Assembly: GCF_001428605.1 (NCBI RefSeq)
Contig: NZ_LMID01000015.1
Coordinates: 290,001-354,000, forward strand
Source of the DNA: Sphingomonas sp. Root720
GTDB taxonomy: Bacteria; Pseudomonadota; Alphaproteobacteria; Sphingomonadales; Sphingomonadaceae
DNA length: 64,000 bases
Reading direction: 5' to 3'
Under the pieces are notes generated by a model, which made no database searches, was not told the origin of the DNA, and saw nothing but the letters and a program-made list of their open reading frames with translations. This document shows positions 9,648-17,853 of this stretch, one piece after another; within the stretch, counting starts at the first letter, position 1; every line of letters starts with the position of its first letter. The translations under genes and the position numbers were made by a program.

Positions 9648-9947
9648 TTAAACCCCCGCCCAGGCAATGCCCGCAATGCGGGTCGACGCACCTACCGACT
9701 CGTTGAGAGCTGCGCGACCACTCACGGTGATCGAAAAGCTTCGCCGTTCCCTGCCCTGCGCATCCGTCACCGATCGTTCGCGAAGGAGCCCCTTTTTCGC
9801 AAGCCGACCGAGTGTCGTATAAACTGCACCAAATCCGGCAATCGGCTGCCCGACCACCATCATCACCTCGTAGATCGCGCTGGGCACAGCATCTTCGCCC
9901 GCGCGTATGCAGGCGAGGAGCGTCAGTTCTTCGAGCTTACCAATCAT
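9648..9947 (-). CDS. PadR-family transcriptional regulator
   Basis: A 99-residue winged-helix repressor, short as usual for the PadR small subgroup. It runs from KLEELTLLACIRAGEDAVPS through IYEVM, and the wing helix region reads GFGAVYTTLGRLAKKGLLRE, then a beta-wing with RERRSFSITVSGRAAL. The start at 9947 was chosen because residues upstream of it in the longer frame are encoded by two tandem palindromes and a promoter, making a leaderless message likely. It probably represses itself and the downstream membrane protein. Confidence 0.8.
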   Translation of the reverse strand: MIGKLEELTLLACIRAGEDAVPSAIYEVMMVVGQPIAGFGAVYTTLGRLAKKGLLRERSVTDAQGRERRSFSITVSGRAALNESVGASTRIAGIAWAGV

Positions 9948-9977
9948 GTCTACGCTGTAGACGTCTACAATGTAGAC
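9948..9977 (-). promoter_or_regulatory. Tandem 15-bp palindromic operators of padR
   Basis: Two adjacent dyads of the form GTCTAC-N3-GTAGAC, at 9948-9962 (GTCTACGCTGTAGAC) and 9963-9977 (GTCTACAATGTAGAC), with no spacer. They end at the base before the padR start codon and fill the space between its -35 element and ATG, which fits autorepression by a dimeric regulator. Confidence 0.7.
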
Positions 9978-9982
9978 GTCAA
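9954..9982 (-). promoter_or_regulatory. Putative leaderless promoter of padR
   Basis: On the minus strand TTGACG (9982-9977) and TACAGC (9959-9954) are 17 bases apart, and the padR ATG begins 6 bases after the -10. Transcription would therefore start at or next to the A of the start codon. There is no Shine-Dalgarno sequence, consistent with leaderless translation. Confidence 0.5.
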
Positions 9983-10135
9983 CCTTCCCTCCCATGGCGA
10001 ACTGGCGAGCTCGAAGTGGAAGACGATGGGCTGATCGCTAACGGTGATGATGCCGAATCGCTCACCAGCTCGGAACGTCGAGGTCTGCTTCCGAATGATC
10101 TCGGCCGAGCGTTGCAGGTAGGCCCGCCATTGCTC
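9965..10135 (-). pseudogene. 3' remnant of an unknown gene, cut by the araC junction
   Basis: The minus strand reads a protein-like C-terminus of about 56 residues (EQWRAYLQRSAEIIRKQ, then FRAGERFGIITVSDQPIVFH, ending GRLTSTL) with lower GC than the DNA to its right. Upstream of about 10135 the frame runs antisense through the araC-type gene and loses protein character. The gene has probably lost its 5' part. Family not recognised. Confidence 0.4.
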
Positions 10136-10138
10136 GAT

Positions 10139-10846
10139 CGCGTCCTGCGCTACGACCCGGCCTGTTCCTTCATCGCCTCGCTCGACCTGCCGGCATCGGG
10201 CTGCGTGATCGAGGCGTCGCCCGAGAAACCCTTCGTCGCGGTCAGCCTGACGCTCGATCGCGACGCGCTGGCGGCGCTGATTCCCGAGACGCCCCACCCG
10301 GCCGACGGCGACCCGGCCGGCTTCGCCGTCACCCCGGTGACGCCCGAGATGCTGGAGGCTTGGGATCATCTGATCGCGCTGCTCGATGCGCCGCGCGACG
10401 TACCCGTGCTCGCCCCCTTGCGCGAGCGCGAGATCCTCTACCGGCTGCTGCAGGGGCCGCAGGGCGGGATGCTGCGCCAGATCGCCCGCGACGACAGCCG
10501 CCTGTCGCAGGTCCGCCGCGCGATCCAGTGGCTCCAGGCCCATTTCGACCGCAAGATGCGGATCGACATGCTGGCCGAGATCGCGGGGATGAGCGTCCCC
10601 TCCTTCCACCGCCATTTCAAGGCGGCGACGGCGATGAGCCCGCTCCAGTTCCAGAAGAGCCTGCGCCTCCAGGCCGCGCGCCGCCTGCTGGCCATCCATG
10701 CCGAGGCGAGCCGGGCCGCCTATGCCGTCGGCTATGAGAGCGCGTCGCAGTTCAGCCGCGAATATGCCCGGATGTTCGGCGCCCCGCCCTCGCGCGACAT
10801 CGAGCGACTGCGGGGAACCGACGAGGGCGCGGTGGCGGTGATCTGA
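10139..10846 (+). pseudogene. AraC-family regulator, 5'-truncated
   Basis: The frame encodes the second half of the AraC_N domain (RVLRYDPACSFIASLDLPAS, then VIEASPEKPFVAVSL) followed by a full HTH_18 region (MRIDMLAEIAGMSVPSFHRH, then a second helix-turn-helix around YAVGYESASQFSREYARMFG). Family members are about 290-300 residues with roughly 70-80 residues before this point. Here the frame upstream of about 10139 is antisense to another gene remnant and shows no AraC homology. The open frame reaches back to 9812, so a fusion protein is formally possible, but a broken gene is the simpler reading. Confidence 0.65.
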
Positions 10847-10867
10847 TCCAGCTCCTAAGGCGCGCGA

Positions 10868-11788
10868 TTATTCCACCCCGCCGATCCGCGTCCGCGCCAT
10901 CGCGCAATAATCGGGGTTGAGCTCCACGCCGACGAATCGCCGGCCGAGCGCGCGCGCCGCGAGCCCCGTCGTTCCCGCGCCGAAGAAGGGATCGAGGACG
11001 ATCCCGCCCTCGGGGCTTCCCGCACGGATGCACGGTTCGATCAGCGCCGGCGGAAAGACCGCGAAATGCGCGTCGCGATATTTGCCCAGCGGCACCGACC
11101 AGACGGTGCGGCGGTTGCGCCCGAGCGGATGGAAGGCCTGGTCCCAGCGGCTGGTGTGGAGATTGGCGTTGCCGGCATTCTTGCCCTGCTCCGGGGTTCC
11201 GCCGCGCCGGCCGAAATGGCCGCGTCCGCCGCGCATCCGGCTGTCCTCGCCGAAGGTGCGGTGCGGTTCGCGGATCGCGTCGCCGTCGTAGCGATAGCCG
11301 GCGGTGGCGGAGAGCAGGAAGATATATTCATGGTCGGGGGTCGGCCGTCGCTTGGCCGAATGCGGCATGGCGTTGGGCTTGTGCCAGACGATATCCGAGC
11401 GCAGCTGCCAGCCGTCCGCGACCAGCGCCAGCGCCACCCGCCACGGCATGCCGAGCAGCACGCCGTCCGCATATTTGTCGCCGAGATTGAGCCAGAGCGT
11501 GCCGTCGTCGCGCAGCACCCGGCGCAGCGAGCGGAAGACCGCGACCAGCGCCGCGACATAGGCCTCGGGACTATCCTCGATCCCAATCTGCCCGGCCGCG
11601 CCATAGTCGCGCTGGCCGTAATAAGGCGGGCTGGTCACCGCCACCTGGGCGATCCCCGCCGGCATGGCGTCGAGCGCGTCGGCCGCCGATCCGTTGACGA
11701 TAAGGTCCGCCGCCGCCCAGTCGGCCCGCCCCAGCCCCGCCACGTCGAGGATCGGAACGGCGGACGGGCCCGCCGGTCCTTCGCTCAT
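10868..11788 (-). CDS. Orphan DNA methyltransferase (amino-MTase, beta-type order)
   Basis: A 306-residue SAM-dependent DNA methyltransferase. Motif IV TSPPY (residues 52-56) precedes motif I-like DPFFGAGTTG (266-275), giving the beta-class order. TSPPY is most often found in N4-cytosine enzymes but also in N6-adenine ones, so the product is not certain. A basic, Gly/Arg-rich central segment (180-230) may be the target-recognition region. No restriction endonuclease is adjacent, so it is an orphan. The ATG overlaps the stop of maiA (ATGA), indicating coupled translation with an unrelated metabolic gene. That overlap also fixes the start, although the frame stays open upstream. Confidence 0.9.
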   Translation of the reverse strand: MSEGPAGPSAVPILDVAGLGRADWAAADLIVNGSAADALDAMPAGIAQVAVTSPPYYGQRDYGAAGQIGIEDSPEAYVAALVAVFRSLRRVLRDDGTLWLNLGDKYADGVLLGMPWRVALALVADGWQLRSDIVWHKPNAMPHSAKRRPTPDHEYIFLLSATAGYRYDGDAIREPHRTFGEDSRMRGGRGHFGRRGGTPEQGKNAGNANLHTSRWDQAFHPLGRNRRTVWSVPLGKYRDAHFAVFPPALIEPCIRAGSPEGGIVLDPFFGAGTTGLAARALGRRFVGVELNPDYCAMARTRIGGVE

Positions 11789-12423
11789 TCGGCGTCGGGC
11801 TGGACGGACGGATGCGCCTGCCGGAACGCCTCCAGCTCCGCGCACCGGGCGTCGATCGCGACCAGCGCCGGGAAGGCGTCGATCGCGCAATTCAGCCGCC
11901 GCGCGTTGAACATCTGCGGCACCAGGCAGCAATCGGCGATCGTCGGCGCGTCGCCGTCGATGAAGCGGCCGCTCCGTCCGCTGCCGGCGACGAACGCCTC
12001 GAGCCGGCCGAGCCCGTCCTCGACCCAATGGCGATACCAGCCGTCGACCTCGGCCTGGCTGTGGCCGAGATCATGCTTGAGGTAGCGCAGCACCCGCAGG
12101 TTCGCGAGCGGATGGATTTCGCAGGCGATCAGCTGCGCGGCCGCGCGGACATAGGCCCGCGCGGCGAAGCCCTGCGGCAGCAGCGCCGGATCGGGATAGC
12201 GCTCCTCCAGATATTCCATGATCGCGATCGACTGGACCATCAGCCCGTCCTCGCCCTCGATCGCCGGGATCAGGCCCTGCGGGCTGACGTCGCGGCGGAA
12301 GGCGGGCAACGGATCGGGCTTGACCAGATGCACCGCCTGTTGCTCGGCCGCGATCCCCTTCAGGTTGAGCGCGATGCGCACCCGATAGGCGGCGGACGAG
12401 CGGAAATAGCTGTAAAGTTTCAT
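11785..12423 (-). CDS. maiA: Maleylacetoacetate isomerase (zeta-class GST)
   Basis: Glutathione-dependent cis-trans isomerase of tyrosine/homogentisate breakdown. The 212-residue protein starts MKLYSYFRSSAAYRVRIALN, matching the zeta-class active-site signature in which the SS pair contacts glutathione. The G-site segment MVQSIAIMEYLEERYP (about 73-88) and a C-terminal helical GST domain follow. No fumarylacetoacetase or homogentisate dioxygenase gene is adjacent, so a broader role is possible. It is first in a two-gene unit with the DNA methyltransferase. Confidence 0.88.
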   Translation of the reverse strand: MKLYSYFRSSAAYRVRIALNLKGIAAEQQAVHLVKPDPLPAFRRDVSPQGLIPAIEGEDGLMVQSIAIMEYLEERYPDPALLPQGFAARAYVRAAAQLIACEIHPLANLRVLRYLKHDLGHSQAEVDGWYRHWVEDGLGRLEAFVAGSGRSGRFIDGDAPTIADCCLVPQMFNARRLNCAIDAFPALVAIDARCAELEAFRQAHPSVQPDAE

Positions 12424-12567
12424 GCGATACCTTCCCGTCGCGATCCTTAATCGGCGCGCGGCGCGCTGTCATCGCCCGAAGGACGTGGCCGCACGGAATA
12501 TCGGCGCACCGGCCCGACCGGACAAAGGATTGTGCCGCCGCCGCTATCTGCTATGGCGACGCGGCGT

Positions 12568-12645
<78 letters not shown>

Positions 12646-12838
12646 CATGCTCTCGTTGGATCGAATCGGCGCGCGGCTCGCCCCTGCGGCTGCGCGGTGA
12701 GGACGCGGCGCTTCGCTCGACGCCCTGTGACCGATCGGACACGCCTCCCCCTGAAACGGTACCGGGAGCCGGATTTGCGCCGGGCCGCGGACCTCCGTGC
12801 ACTGGCGAGCGTTCGGCATTCGACCAATCGGAGGTGCT

Positions 12839-13186
12839 ATGGGCCGGGCTGCAGGGCGTATTCTCGTCGTCGAGAATGATCTCATGCTCAACCACATGTT
12901 CCGGCAGATGCTGGAGGATCTGGGATTCTTCGTCGTGACCGCCGCCTCCGTAGAGGCGGCGCGCCACGCCATCGACACTGTCAACCTCGACGTCCTCCTC
13001 GCCGACCTCGCCCTGGGCGCCGGCCCGGACGGGCTAGCCGTCGCGCGCGAGGCGCTGGAGAAGAACGAACGGCTGCGGGTCGTGATCGCCTCGGGCCATC
13101 CCCAGCCGTCCGACCTGAGCCAGGGCATGGCCTTCCTGCAGAAACCCTTCACCATCGCCCAGCTCGCCCGGATGGTGCAGGGCTAG
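12839..13186 (+). CDS. Stand-alone response-regulator receiver domain
   Basis: A 115-residue CheY-like protein with no output domain. It shows the acidic pocket END (residues 12-14), phospho-acceptor D56 in VLLADLALG, the switch Ser85 in VVIASGH and the invariant Lys102 in LQKPF. The start at 12839 follows a strong GGAGG at 12830-12834; the longer frame from 12797 has no such site. No histidine kinase is nearby, so it is an orphan that may relay phosphate within a phosphorelay. Confidence 0.92.
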   Translation: MGRAAGRILVVENDLMLNHMFRQMLEDLGFFVVTAASVEAARHAIDTVNLDVLLADLALGAGPDGLAVAREALEKNERLRVVIASGHPQPSDLSQGMAFLQKPFTIAQLARMVQG

Positions 13187-13253
13187 GATCGAGGCGGACG
13201 GATCGTCGGCCGGGTCCATGCTGCCGAAACGGAAGATGCTTTAGGCATGGCCG

Positions 13254-14177
13254 TCACTGCTTGAAGCAATTTTCCCGGTGCCATGCGAGGAAATGCGGAT
13301 GCGGGCGGTCCGACGGTCGTTTCGGCTGGAAAGCGACGCGGCTTCTGTTGACCATATTCAATATGCCGTCACGATCATTTGTTTGTCGGCTGACCAATAT
13401 TTCCAGCTCGTCCGACAGACTGATCAGCCCGCGATCGAACATCCAGTGCGCGGTACCGGACAGGGCGAGTCCGTTGCTGACGATGTCGGGGCCGCCGGCT
13501 TCGACGGAACGGATATGAGCCGCCTCGACCTCGGCTCGTCCACCACCATTGACAAGTTTCAATCCGGTAACGGCGCAGCGGGCATCATACGCATTAACGA
13601 TCAAGCGCCGGAAGATTCGATCCCGCACGATGCGGGAGCTCAGATAGCTGACGCGCTCGCGCGCTTCTTCATATCGGAACGGCGACGCTTCCTCATGAAG
13701 GATATCTGCCACGGGCCCGGCGGGCGCGATGCCCGGTGCCGGTTCGCCAAGCCGCGGAAGGACCGCCTTCTCCTCGGCGAGACCCAGGTCGATGATGTGA
13801 TTGAAGTCCGCCGGGGATAAGGGCCGGACCGCGGATTGAGCGCGACCCGAAACACGGCCATCCTCGTTCAATATCCCGCGCTCGATGATCCCAAGCGGCC
13901 CGCTGAACGGCACAGGCTGCGTAAAATCCAAATAGCTCCCCGGCTCGATCAGCGCCAAATACATGTCCCGATGCGCAGGGTCGGGGATCACCTGTTCCAC
14001 CTTGGCCACGGCAAAATAGCCTTTGGTGTCGCGCACCTTGCTGGGCTCATAATAGATGATCCAGTCGCCGATGCACGCGCTGGCGCGGCTAAGATACTGG
14101 CGGGGAAACTGATACCGTTCGGCGGGTGTATCGTCGTAGATCGAGTCCGATCTGTGAATGAAGACGCCAAAGGCCAT
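13254..14177 (-). CDS. HNH endonuclease with EVE-like N-terminal domain
   Basis: A 307-residue protein in two parts. Residues 1-120 read like an EVE/PUA-type fold (FPRQYLSRASACIGDWIIYY, KGYFAVAKVEQVIPDP, YLALIEPGSYLDF). The C-terminal part has an HNH nuclease core: CAVTG (201-205), then His221 in EAAHIRSVEAGGPD, Asn235 in SNGLAL and His244 in HWMFDRGL. EVE/PUA-like domains flip out and read modified bases, and EVE-HNH fusions are known modification-dependent restriction enzymes (family knowledge). The N-terminal assignment is by eye and should be treated as probable. It is transcribed alone; the nearest modification-type gene is the orphan methyltransferase 1.5 kb away. Confidence 0.8.
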   Translation of the reverse strand: MAFGVFIHRSDSIYDDTPAERYQFPRQYLSRASACIGDWIIYYEPSKVRDTKGYFAVAKVEQVIPDPAHRDMYLALIEPGSYLDFTQPVPFSGPLGIIERGILNEDGRVSGRAQSAVRPLSPADFNHIIDLGLAEEKAVLPRLGEPAPGIAPAGPVADILHEEASPFRYEEARERVSYLSSRIVRDRIFRRLIVNAYDARCAVTGLKLVNGGGRAEVEAAHIRSVEAGGPDIVSNGLALSGTAHWMFDRGLISLSDELEILVSRQTNDRDGILNMVNRSRVAFQPKRPSDRPHPHFLAWHRENCFKQ

Positions 14178-14251
14178 GGCCCGGTTGTAACGGGTCCGAC
14201 CTCGACCGCTACTCCGAAGTTCTTCTGATCAAGGACCGACTCGGATGTCTT

Positions 14252-15583
14252 TCACTTCAGCCCCAGCACATCGGCGGTCGGCAGGGTGCCGCCCATCAGC
14301 TTCGCCAGGGTGGGCGCGATCGCGCGCATGTCGATTTCGCCGAGGTCGCCCTTCCACGGCAGGCCCCTGCCCCACAGCAGCAGCGTCGAGCGCATCTCGG
14401 GCAGGCTCGGGTCGTAGCCGTGCATCCCCTTCGACGCCGATGGCGAGGTGAGCGGTGCGGCCGGGTTGCGGCCGGTCTCGGTGCCGGGCTTGAACGAGAT
14501 CCAGAAATCGGCGGTCGGGGCACCGCCCCGCTTCGCGATTTCGGGGCGCTCGATGATGCTGGCGATCCCCGTCGCGGGATTGGCCTGCAATCCGGCGAGC
14601 AGCTTCGCCACCTTCGCCTTGAGCGCCGCGTCGGCGGGGCGGGCCAGCACCACCGCCGCACTGCCGCCCGCGAACCAGGGCATCGCCTCCCAGCTCTTCA
14701 CCTTCGTACCGCCGTCGTCGAGGGTGATCAGACCCGCCGCGATGAAGGCGCCGAACAGGTTCACGTCGGTCGTGACCGCGGCGAAGCCATGGTCGGAGAC
14801 CAGCGCGACGATCGTGTCGGGATCGGCCGCCGTCGCCGCCGCGACCAGCGTGCCCAGCATCGCGTCGATCCGCTCGAGCGCGGCCTTCGCCTCGGGCGTG
14901 TCGGGGCCGTGCTCATGCTCGATATGGTCGAGCCCGGCCAGGTAGACCGTGGTGAAGCCGGGCTTCAGCACGCCGATCAGCGTCGCCGCCGCATCGACCC
15001 GGTTGGCGTCGGCATCGACACTCTCGTCGATGCCCTGGGCGAAGCGGACGCCGCCCTGCTCGACCCGGTCGACCAGCCCCGGCGTCGCGAGCGCGCGGAG
15101 CAGCTTGCGGTCGTCGTCATGCCCGGTGCGCCAGATCTGCGGCAGATTGTCGTCGACGGGCGCGCCGACGCTGACCGGCCAGTGAACGTTGAGCGTCTTC
15201 AGCCCGGCCTTGCGCGCCGCGTCCCACAGGGTCGGCACCCGGATGTCCGACGCATACCAGTACCAGCCGGTCTGGTTGATCCCCATCGGGTCGAAGGTCA
15301 GGTTGTTGACCACGCCGTGCCGCGCCGGGGTGACGCCGGTGATCAGCGTGGTGTGGCTCGGATAGGTCAGGGTCGGCAGCACGCCGACGACCCCGCCGGC
15401 ATGGGCGCCCTCCGCCGCCAGCCGGCGCAGGGTCGGGATCTTCAGCCCGCGCCGGTCGGCGTCGAGCACGTCGCCGGGCCGCAGCCCGTCGACCGAGACC
15501 AGCAGCACGGGGGCGGCCGCCACCCCGGCCGGAACGATGGCGGTGGCCGCGACCAGGCCCAGCCAGGGCAGCAGCGCCTTCAT
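14252..15583 (-). CDS. Secreted nucleotide pyrophosphatase/phosphodiesterase (alkaline phosphatase superfamily)
   Basis: A 443-residue periplasmic or secreted enzyme with a signal peptide (hydrophobic to about residue 20, ending VAA-AP). The metal ligand is Asp32 in VSVDGLRP, and the catalytic threonine is Thr73 in PTLTYPSHTTLITG, the NPP signature. A second metal cluster appears in SDHGFAAV. NPP enzymes hydrolyse phosphodiester or pyrophosphate bonds of nucleotides and related compounds. Its start lies 2 bases after a TonB-receptor stop, so enzyme and receptor are co-transcribed and probably handle the same phosphate-containing nutrient. Confidence 0.9.
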   Translation of the reverse strand: MKALLPWLGLVAATAIVPAGVAAAPVLLVSVDGLRPGDVLDADRRGLKIPTLRRLAAEGAHAGGVVGVLPTLTYPSHTTLITGVTPARHGVVNNLTFDPMGINQTGWYWYASDIRVPTLWDAARKAGLKTLNVHWPVSVGAPVDDNLPQIWRTGHDDDRKLLRALATPGLVDRVEQGGVRFAQGIDESVDADANRVDAAATLIGVLKPGFTTVYLAGLDHIEHEHGPDTPEAKAALERIDAMLGTLVAAATAADPDTIVALVSDHGFAAVTTDVNLFGAFIAAGLITLDDGGTKVKSWEAMPWFAGGSAAVVLARPADAALKAKVAKLLAGLQANPATGIASIIERPEIAKRGGAPTADFWISFKPGTETGRNPAAPLTSPSASKGMHGYDPSLPEMRSTLLLWGRGLPWKGDLGEIDMRAIAPTLAKLMGGTLPTADVLGLK

Positions 15584-15585
15584 GG

Positions 15586-17853
15586 TCAGAACGCCTTCTT
15601 GACGGTGAAGAAGAAGCTCTGCGGCGCGCCGGCAAGCAGGGTCTGGTTGTCGCCCTTGTCGCCGAAGCCGTTCGAGCCGATCGTCGCGATATATTTCTTG
15701 TCGAGCAGGTTGGTCGCGCTCGCCCGCACCTCGACCCCGTCGAGGATGCCGTCGTGGAAGGCATAGCCGATCGAGGCGTCGACCAGCACCCGGCTCGGCA
15801 CCGACCGGTCGTTGGTGTAGGTGAAGTAGCGGCGGCTCATATAGTCGGCGCCGACCCGGGCCGACAGCGCACCGTCGTCATAGACGACCTCGCCCTTGAT
15901 CAGGTGCTTCGGCGAGTCGACCAGCGTCTTGCCCTCGATCGCCGACCGGACGGTACCGTCGGCGTTGAGGACGTCGTCCTCATAGGTCGAGTGGTTGTAG
16001 CTGTAGGAGGCGTAGAGGCTGACCGCGTTCATCACGCGATATTGCCCGGCGGCTTCGAAGCCGTAGGATTCGACCCCGCCGACATTCTGCAGGATCGCCG
16101 GGTTGCCGATGATGCCCGCGCCGTTGGCGAAGGCGAGCTGGCGATCCTTGAACTTCGAGTAGAAGCCGCCGGCCGTGCCCGACAGCGGCCCCTGGCGGAA
16201 GCGAACGCCCGCTTCATAGGTGTCCGACTTCTCGGGCTTCAGGTCGAGCGCGTCGAAGCCCGCCTGGGTGGTGGCGAAGGGGCCCGAGGTCGAGGCACCG
16301 GTGAAGGCGCGGGTCACCTGGCTGTAGCCGGCATAGATCTCCGCATTGCCGAGCCTGTAGGTGGCGCCGGCCGAGGGCTGCAGCCAGTCGCGCGAGACGA
16401 TGCTGCCCGAGGCGAGCCGGCCGGCGACGATCGGGTCGGCCTCGATCGAGACGCGGAAGCCCTTGGCGCCCGCCGTCAGGGTCAGGTCGCCCAGTTCGAC
16501 CCGGTCCTCGACGAAATATTGGTAGCTGTGGGTGACGAAGCGGAAATCCCAGTCGGTGCGGAACGGATGGGACGGGAACTTCAGATGGTCGGTCTGGTCG
16601 GCAGTGGCCGGGCTGACCGCATAATAGCGGCGCGCCTGGTGGAAATGGTTGTTCTCCCACCAGCCGCCGGCGGTCAGCGTGTTGGGGCCGCGCTTCCAGC
16701 TCAGCTGGCCGAACAGGCCGCCGCGGCGAATGTCGTACTCGGTCGTGCGCTCGGAGATCGGGCTGCCGCCGGGGCTCGCCACATAGGGGGTCCACCACAG
16801 GCCCATGCCGTGGTTGCTGTGATAATAGGTCGACAGCCGGCCGTTGACCGACTCGCTGAACGGCATGTCGAGGTGGAGCGCGGCCAGATAGTCCTGCCGC
16901 AAACCGGCGGCGTCGTAATAGGCGTCGTCCAGCGACCCGTAGGGCGCGGGATAGGTGGTGCCCGCCGCCGGATTGGTGGGCGCGACGCCGCTATAGCCGC
17001 TGTTGGCGCCGACCTGTGCCAGCAGCAGCGCCAGCGGGAAGTTGTTGCCGATATTGTCGTTGCGCAGGCCGAGCCGGCTGATGATGTCCAGCGACAGGTC
17101 CTGATAGTCGGTCTCGCGCCGGTCGGAGAAGCTGAAGGTACCGGTCAGGATCGGGCCGCCCATGTCGGCGACGATCTTGGCGTTGACCATATGCTGGGTC
17201 TGGTCGCCGTAGCCCTTCCACTTGTCGAGGCCGAGATAGCCGTAGCTCAGATAGCCGCGCACCTTGTCGCCGCCGGTGTCGAAGCGGACGAAGCCGCGCT
17301 TGGTGTCGTCGCTGCCATAGGTCGCCTCGACGTCGACCGCGGTCTCTGCCGACGGATCGCGCGAGACGAATTCGAGCGTGCCGCCGAGATTGTTGGTCGC
17401 GTTGGTGCCCAGCGATCCGGCGCCTTGGGTGACGCGGGTCGTGCCGATATTCTCGGGGCTGATCGCGCGGCTGATGTGCAGGCCGTTGACGTTGCCGTAG
17501 CTGAAGTCGCCGAGCGGAATGCCGTCGAGCGTGTAGCCGAGCTGGTTCTGGTTGAAGCCGCGGATCGAGATGCGCTGCGACCATTCATAATTGCCGAAGG
17601 GATCGGCCGACTGGAAATTGACGCCGGGCAGCTTGGCGATCGCCTTGAGCGGGCTGGTGCCGGGGGCCTGGACCTTGATGTCGACCTGGCTGATCTCCTG
17701 CACCTGGCGGGCCTCGCCCTTGCCGAACACGACGATCTCCGCCTCTTCGGCGCCGGAGTCGGCGGCATCGGGCAGCACGTCGGCCGCGAAGGCGGAAGCG
17801 GGCGCGAGGGCGAAGAATGCGGTCGCGAGCAGCAACCGGGCGCGAATCGTCAT
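15586..17853 (-). CDS. TonB-dependent outer-membrane receptor
   Basis: A 755-residue receptor with signal peptide MTIRARLLLATAFFALAPAS ending AFA. A TonB-box-like segment (EIVVFGKG) precedes the plug domain, which reads SPLKAIAKLPGVNFQ, SIRGFNQNQLGYTLDGIPLG and then GSLGTNATNNLGG. A long beta-barrel follows and ends in an aromatic residue (VKKAF), as outer-membrane barrels do. No N-terminal signalling (STN) domain is present, so it imports but does not signal to a sigma factor. The start at 17853 follows AGGGGA; an upstream frame to 17898 exists without support. It is paired with the downstream phosphodiesterase. Confidence 0.92.
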   Translation of the reverse strand: MTIRARLLLATAFFALAPASAFAADVLPDAADSGAEEAEIVVFGKGEARQVQEISQVDIKVQAPGTSPLKAIAKLPGVNFQSADPFGNYEWSQRISIRGFNQNQLGYTLDGIPLGDFSYGNVNGLHISRAISPENIGTTRVTQGAGSLGTNATNNLGGTLEFVSRDPSAETAVDVEATYGSDDTKRGFVRFDTGGDKVRGYLSYGYLGLDKWKGYGDQTQHMVNAKIVADMGGPILTGTFSFSDRRETDYQDLSLDIISRLGLRNDNIGNNFPLALLLAQVGANSGYSGVAPTNPAAGTTYPAPYGSLDDAYYDAAGLRQDYLAALHLDMPFSESVNGRLSTYYHSNHGMGLWWTPYVASPGGSPISERTTEYDIRRGGLFGQLSWKRGPNTLTAGGWWENNHFHQARRYYAVSPATADQTDHLKFPSHPFRTDWDFRFVTHSYQYFVEDRVELGDLTLTAGAKGFRVSIEADPIVAGRLASGSIVSRDWLQPSAGATYRLGNAEIYAGYSQVTRAFTGASTSGPFATTQAGFDALDLKPEKSDTYEAGVRFRQGPLSGTAGGFYSKFKDRQLAFANGAGIIGNPAILQNVGGVESYGFEAAGQYRVMNAVSLYASYSYNHSTYEDDVLNADGTVRSAIEGKTLVDSPKHLIKGEVVYDDGALSARVGADYMSRRYFTYTNDRSVPSRVLVDASIGYAFHDGILDGVEVRASATNLLDKKYIATIGSNGFGDKGDNQTLLAGAPQSFFFTVKKAF

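Noticed and set aside
6683-10139. Search for an attachment-site repeat of the tRNA-Pro 3' end at the right side of the accessory block
   Set aside because: No second copy of the tRNA end was found near 10.1 kb. The similar sequence at 12620-12644 belongs to an intact second tRNA-Pro, so integration at the tRNA is not proven.
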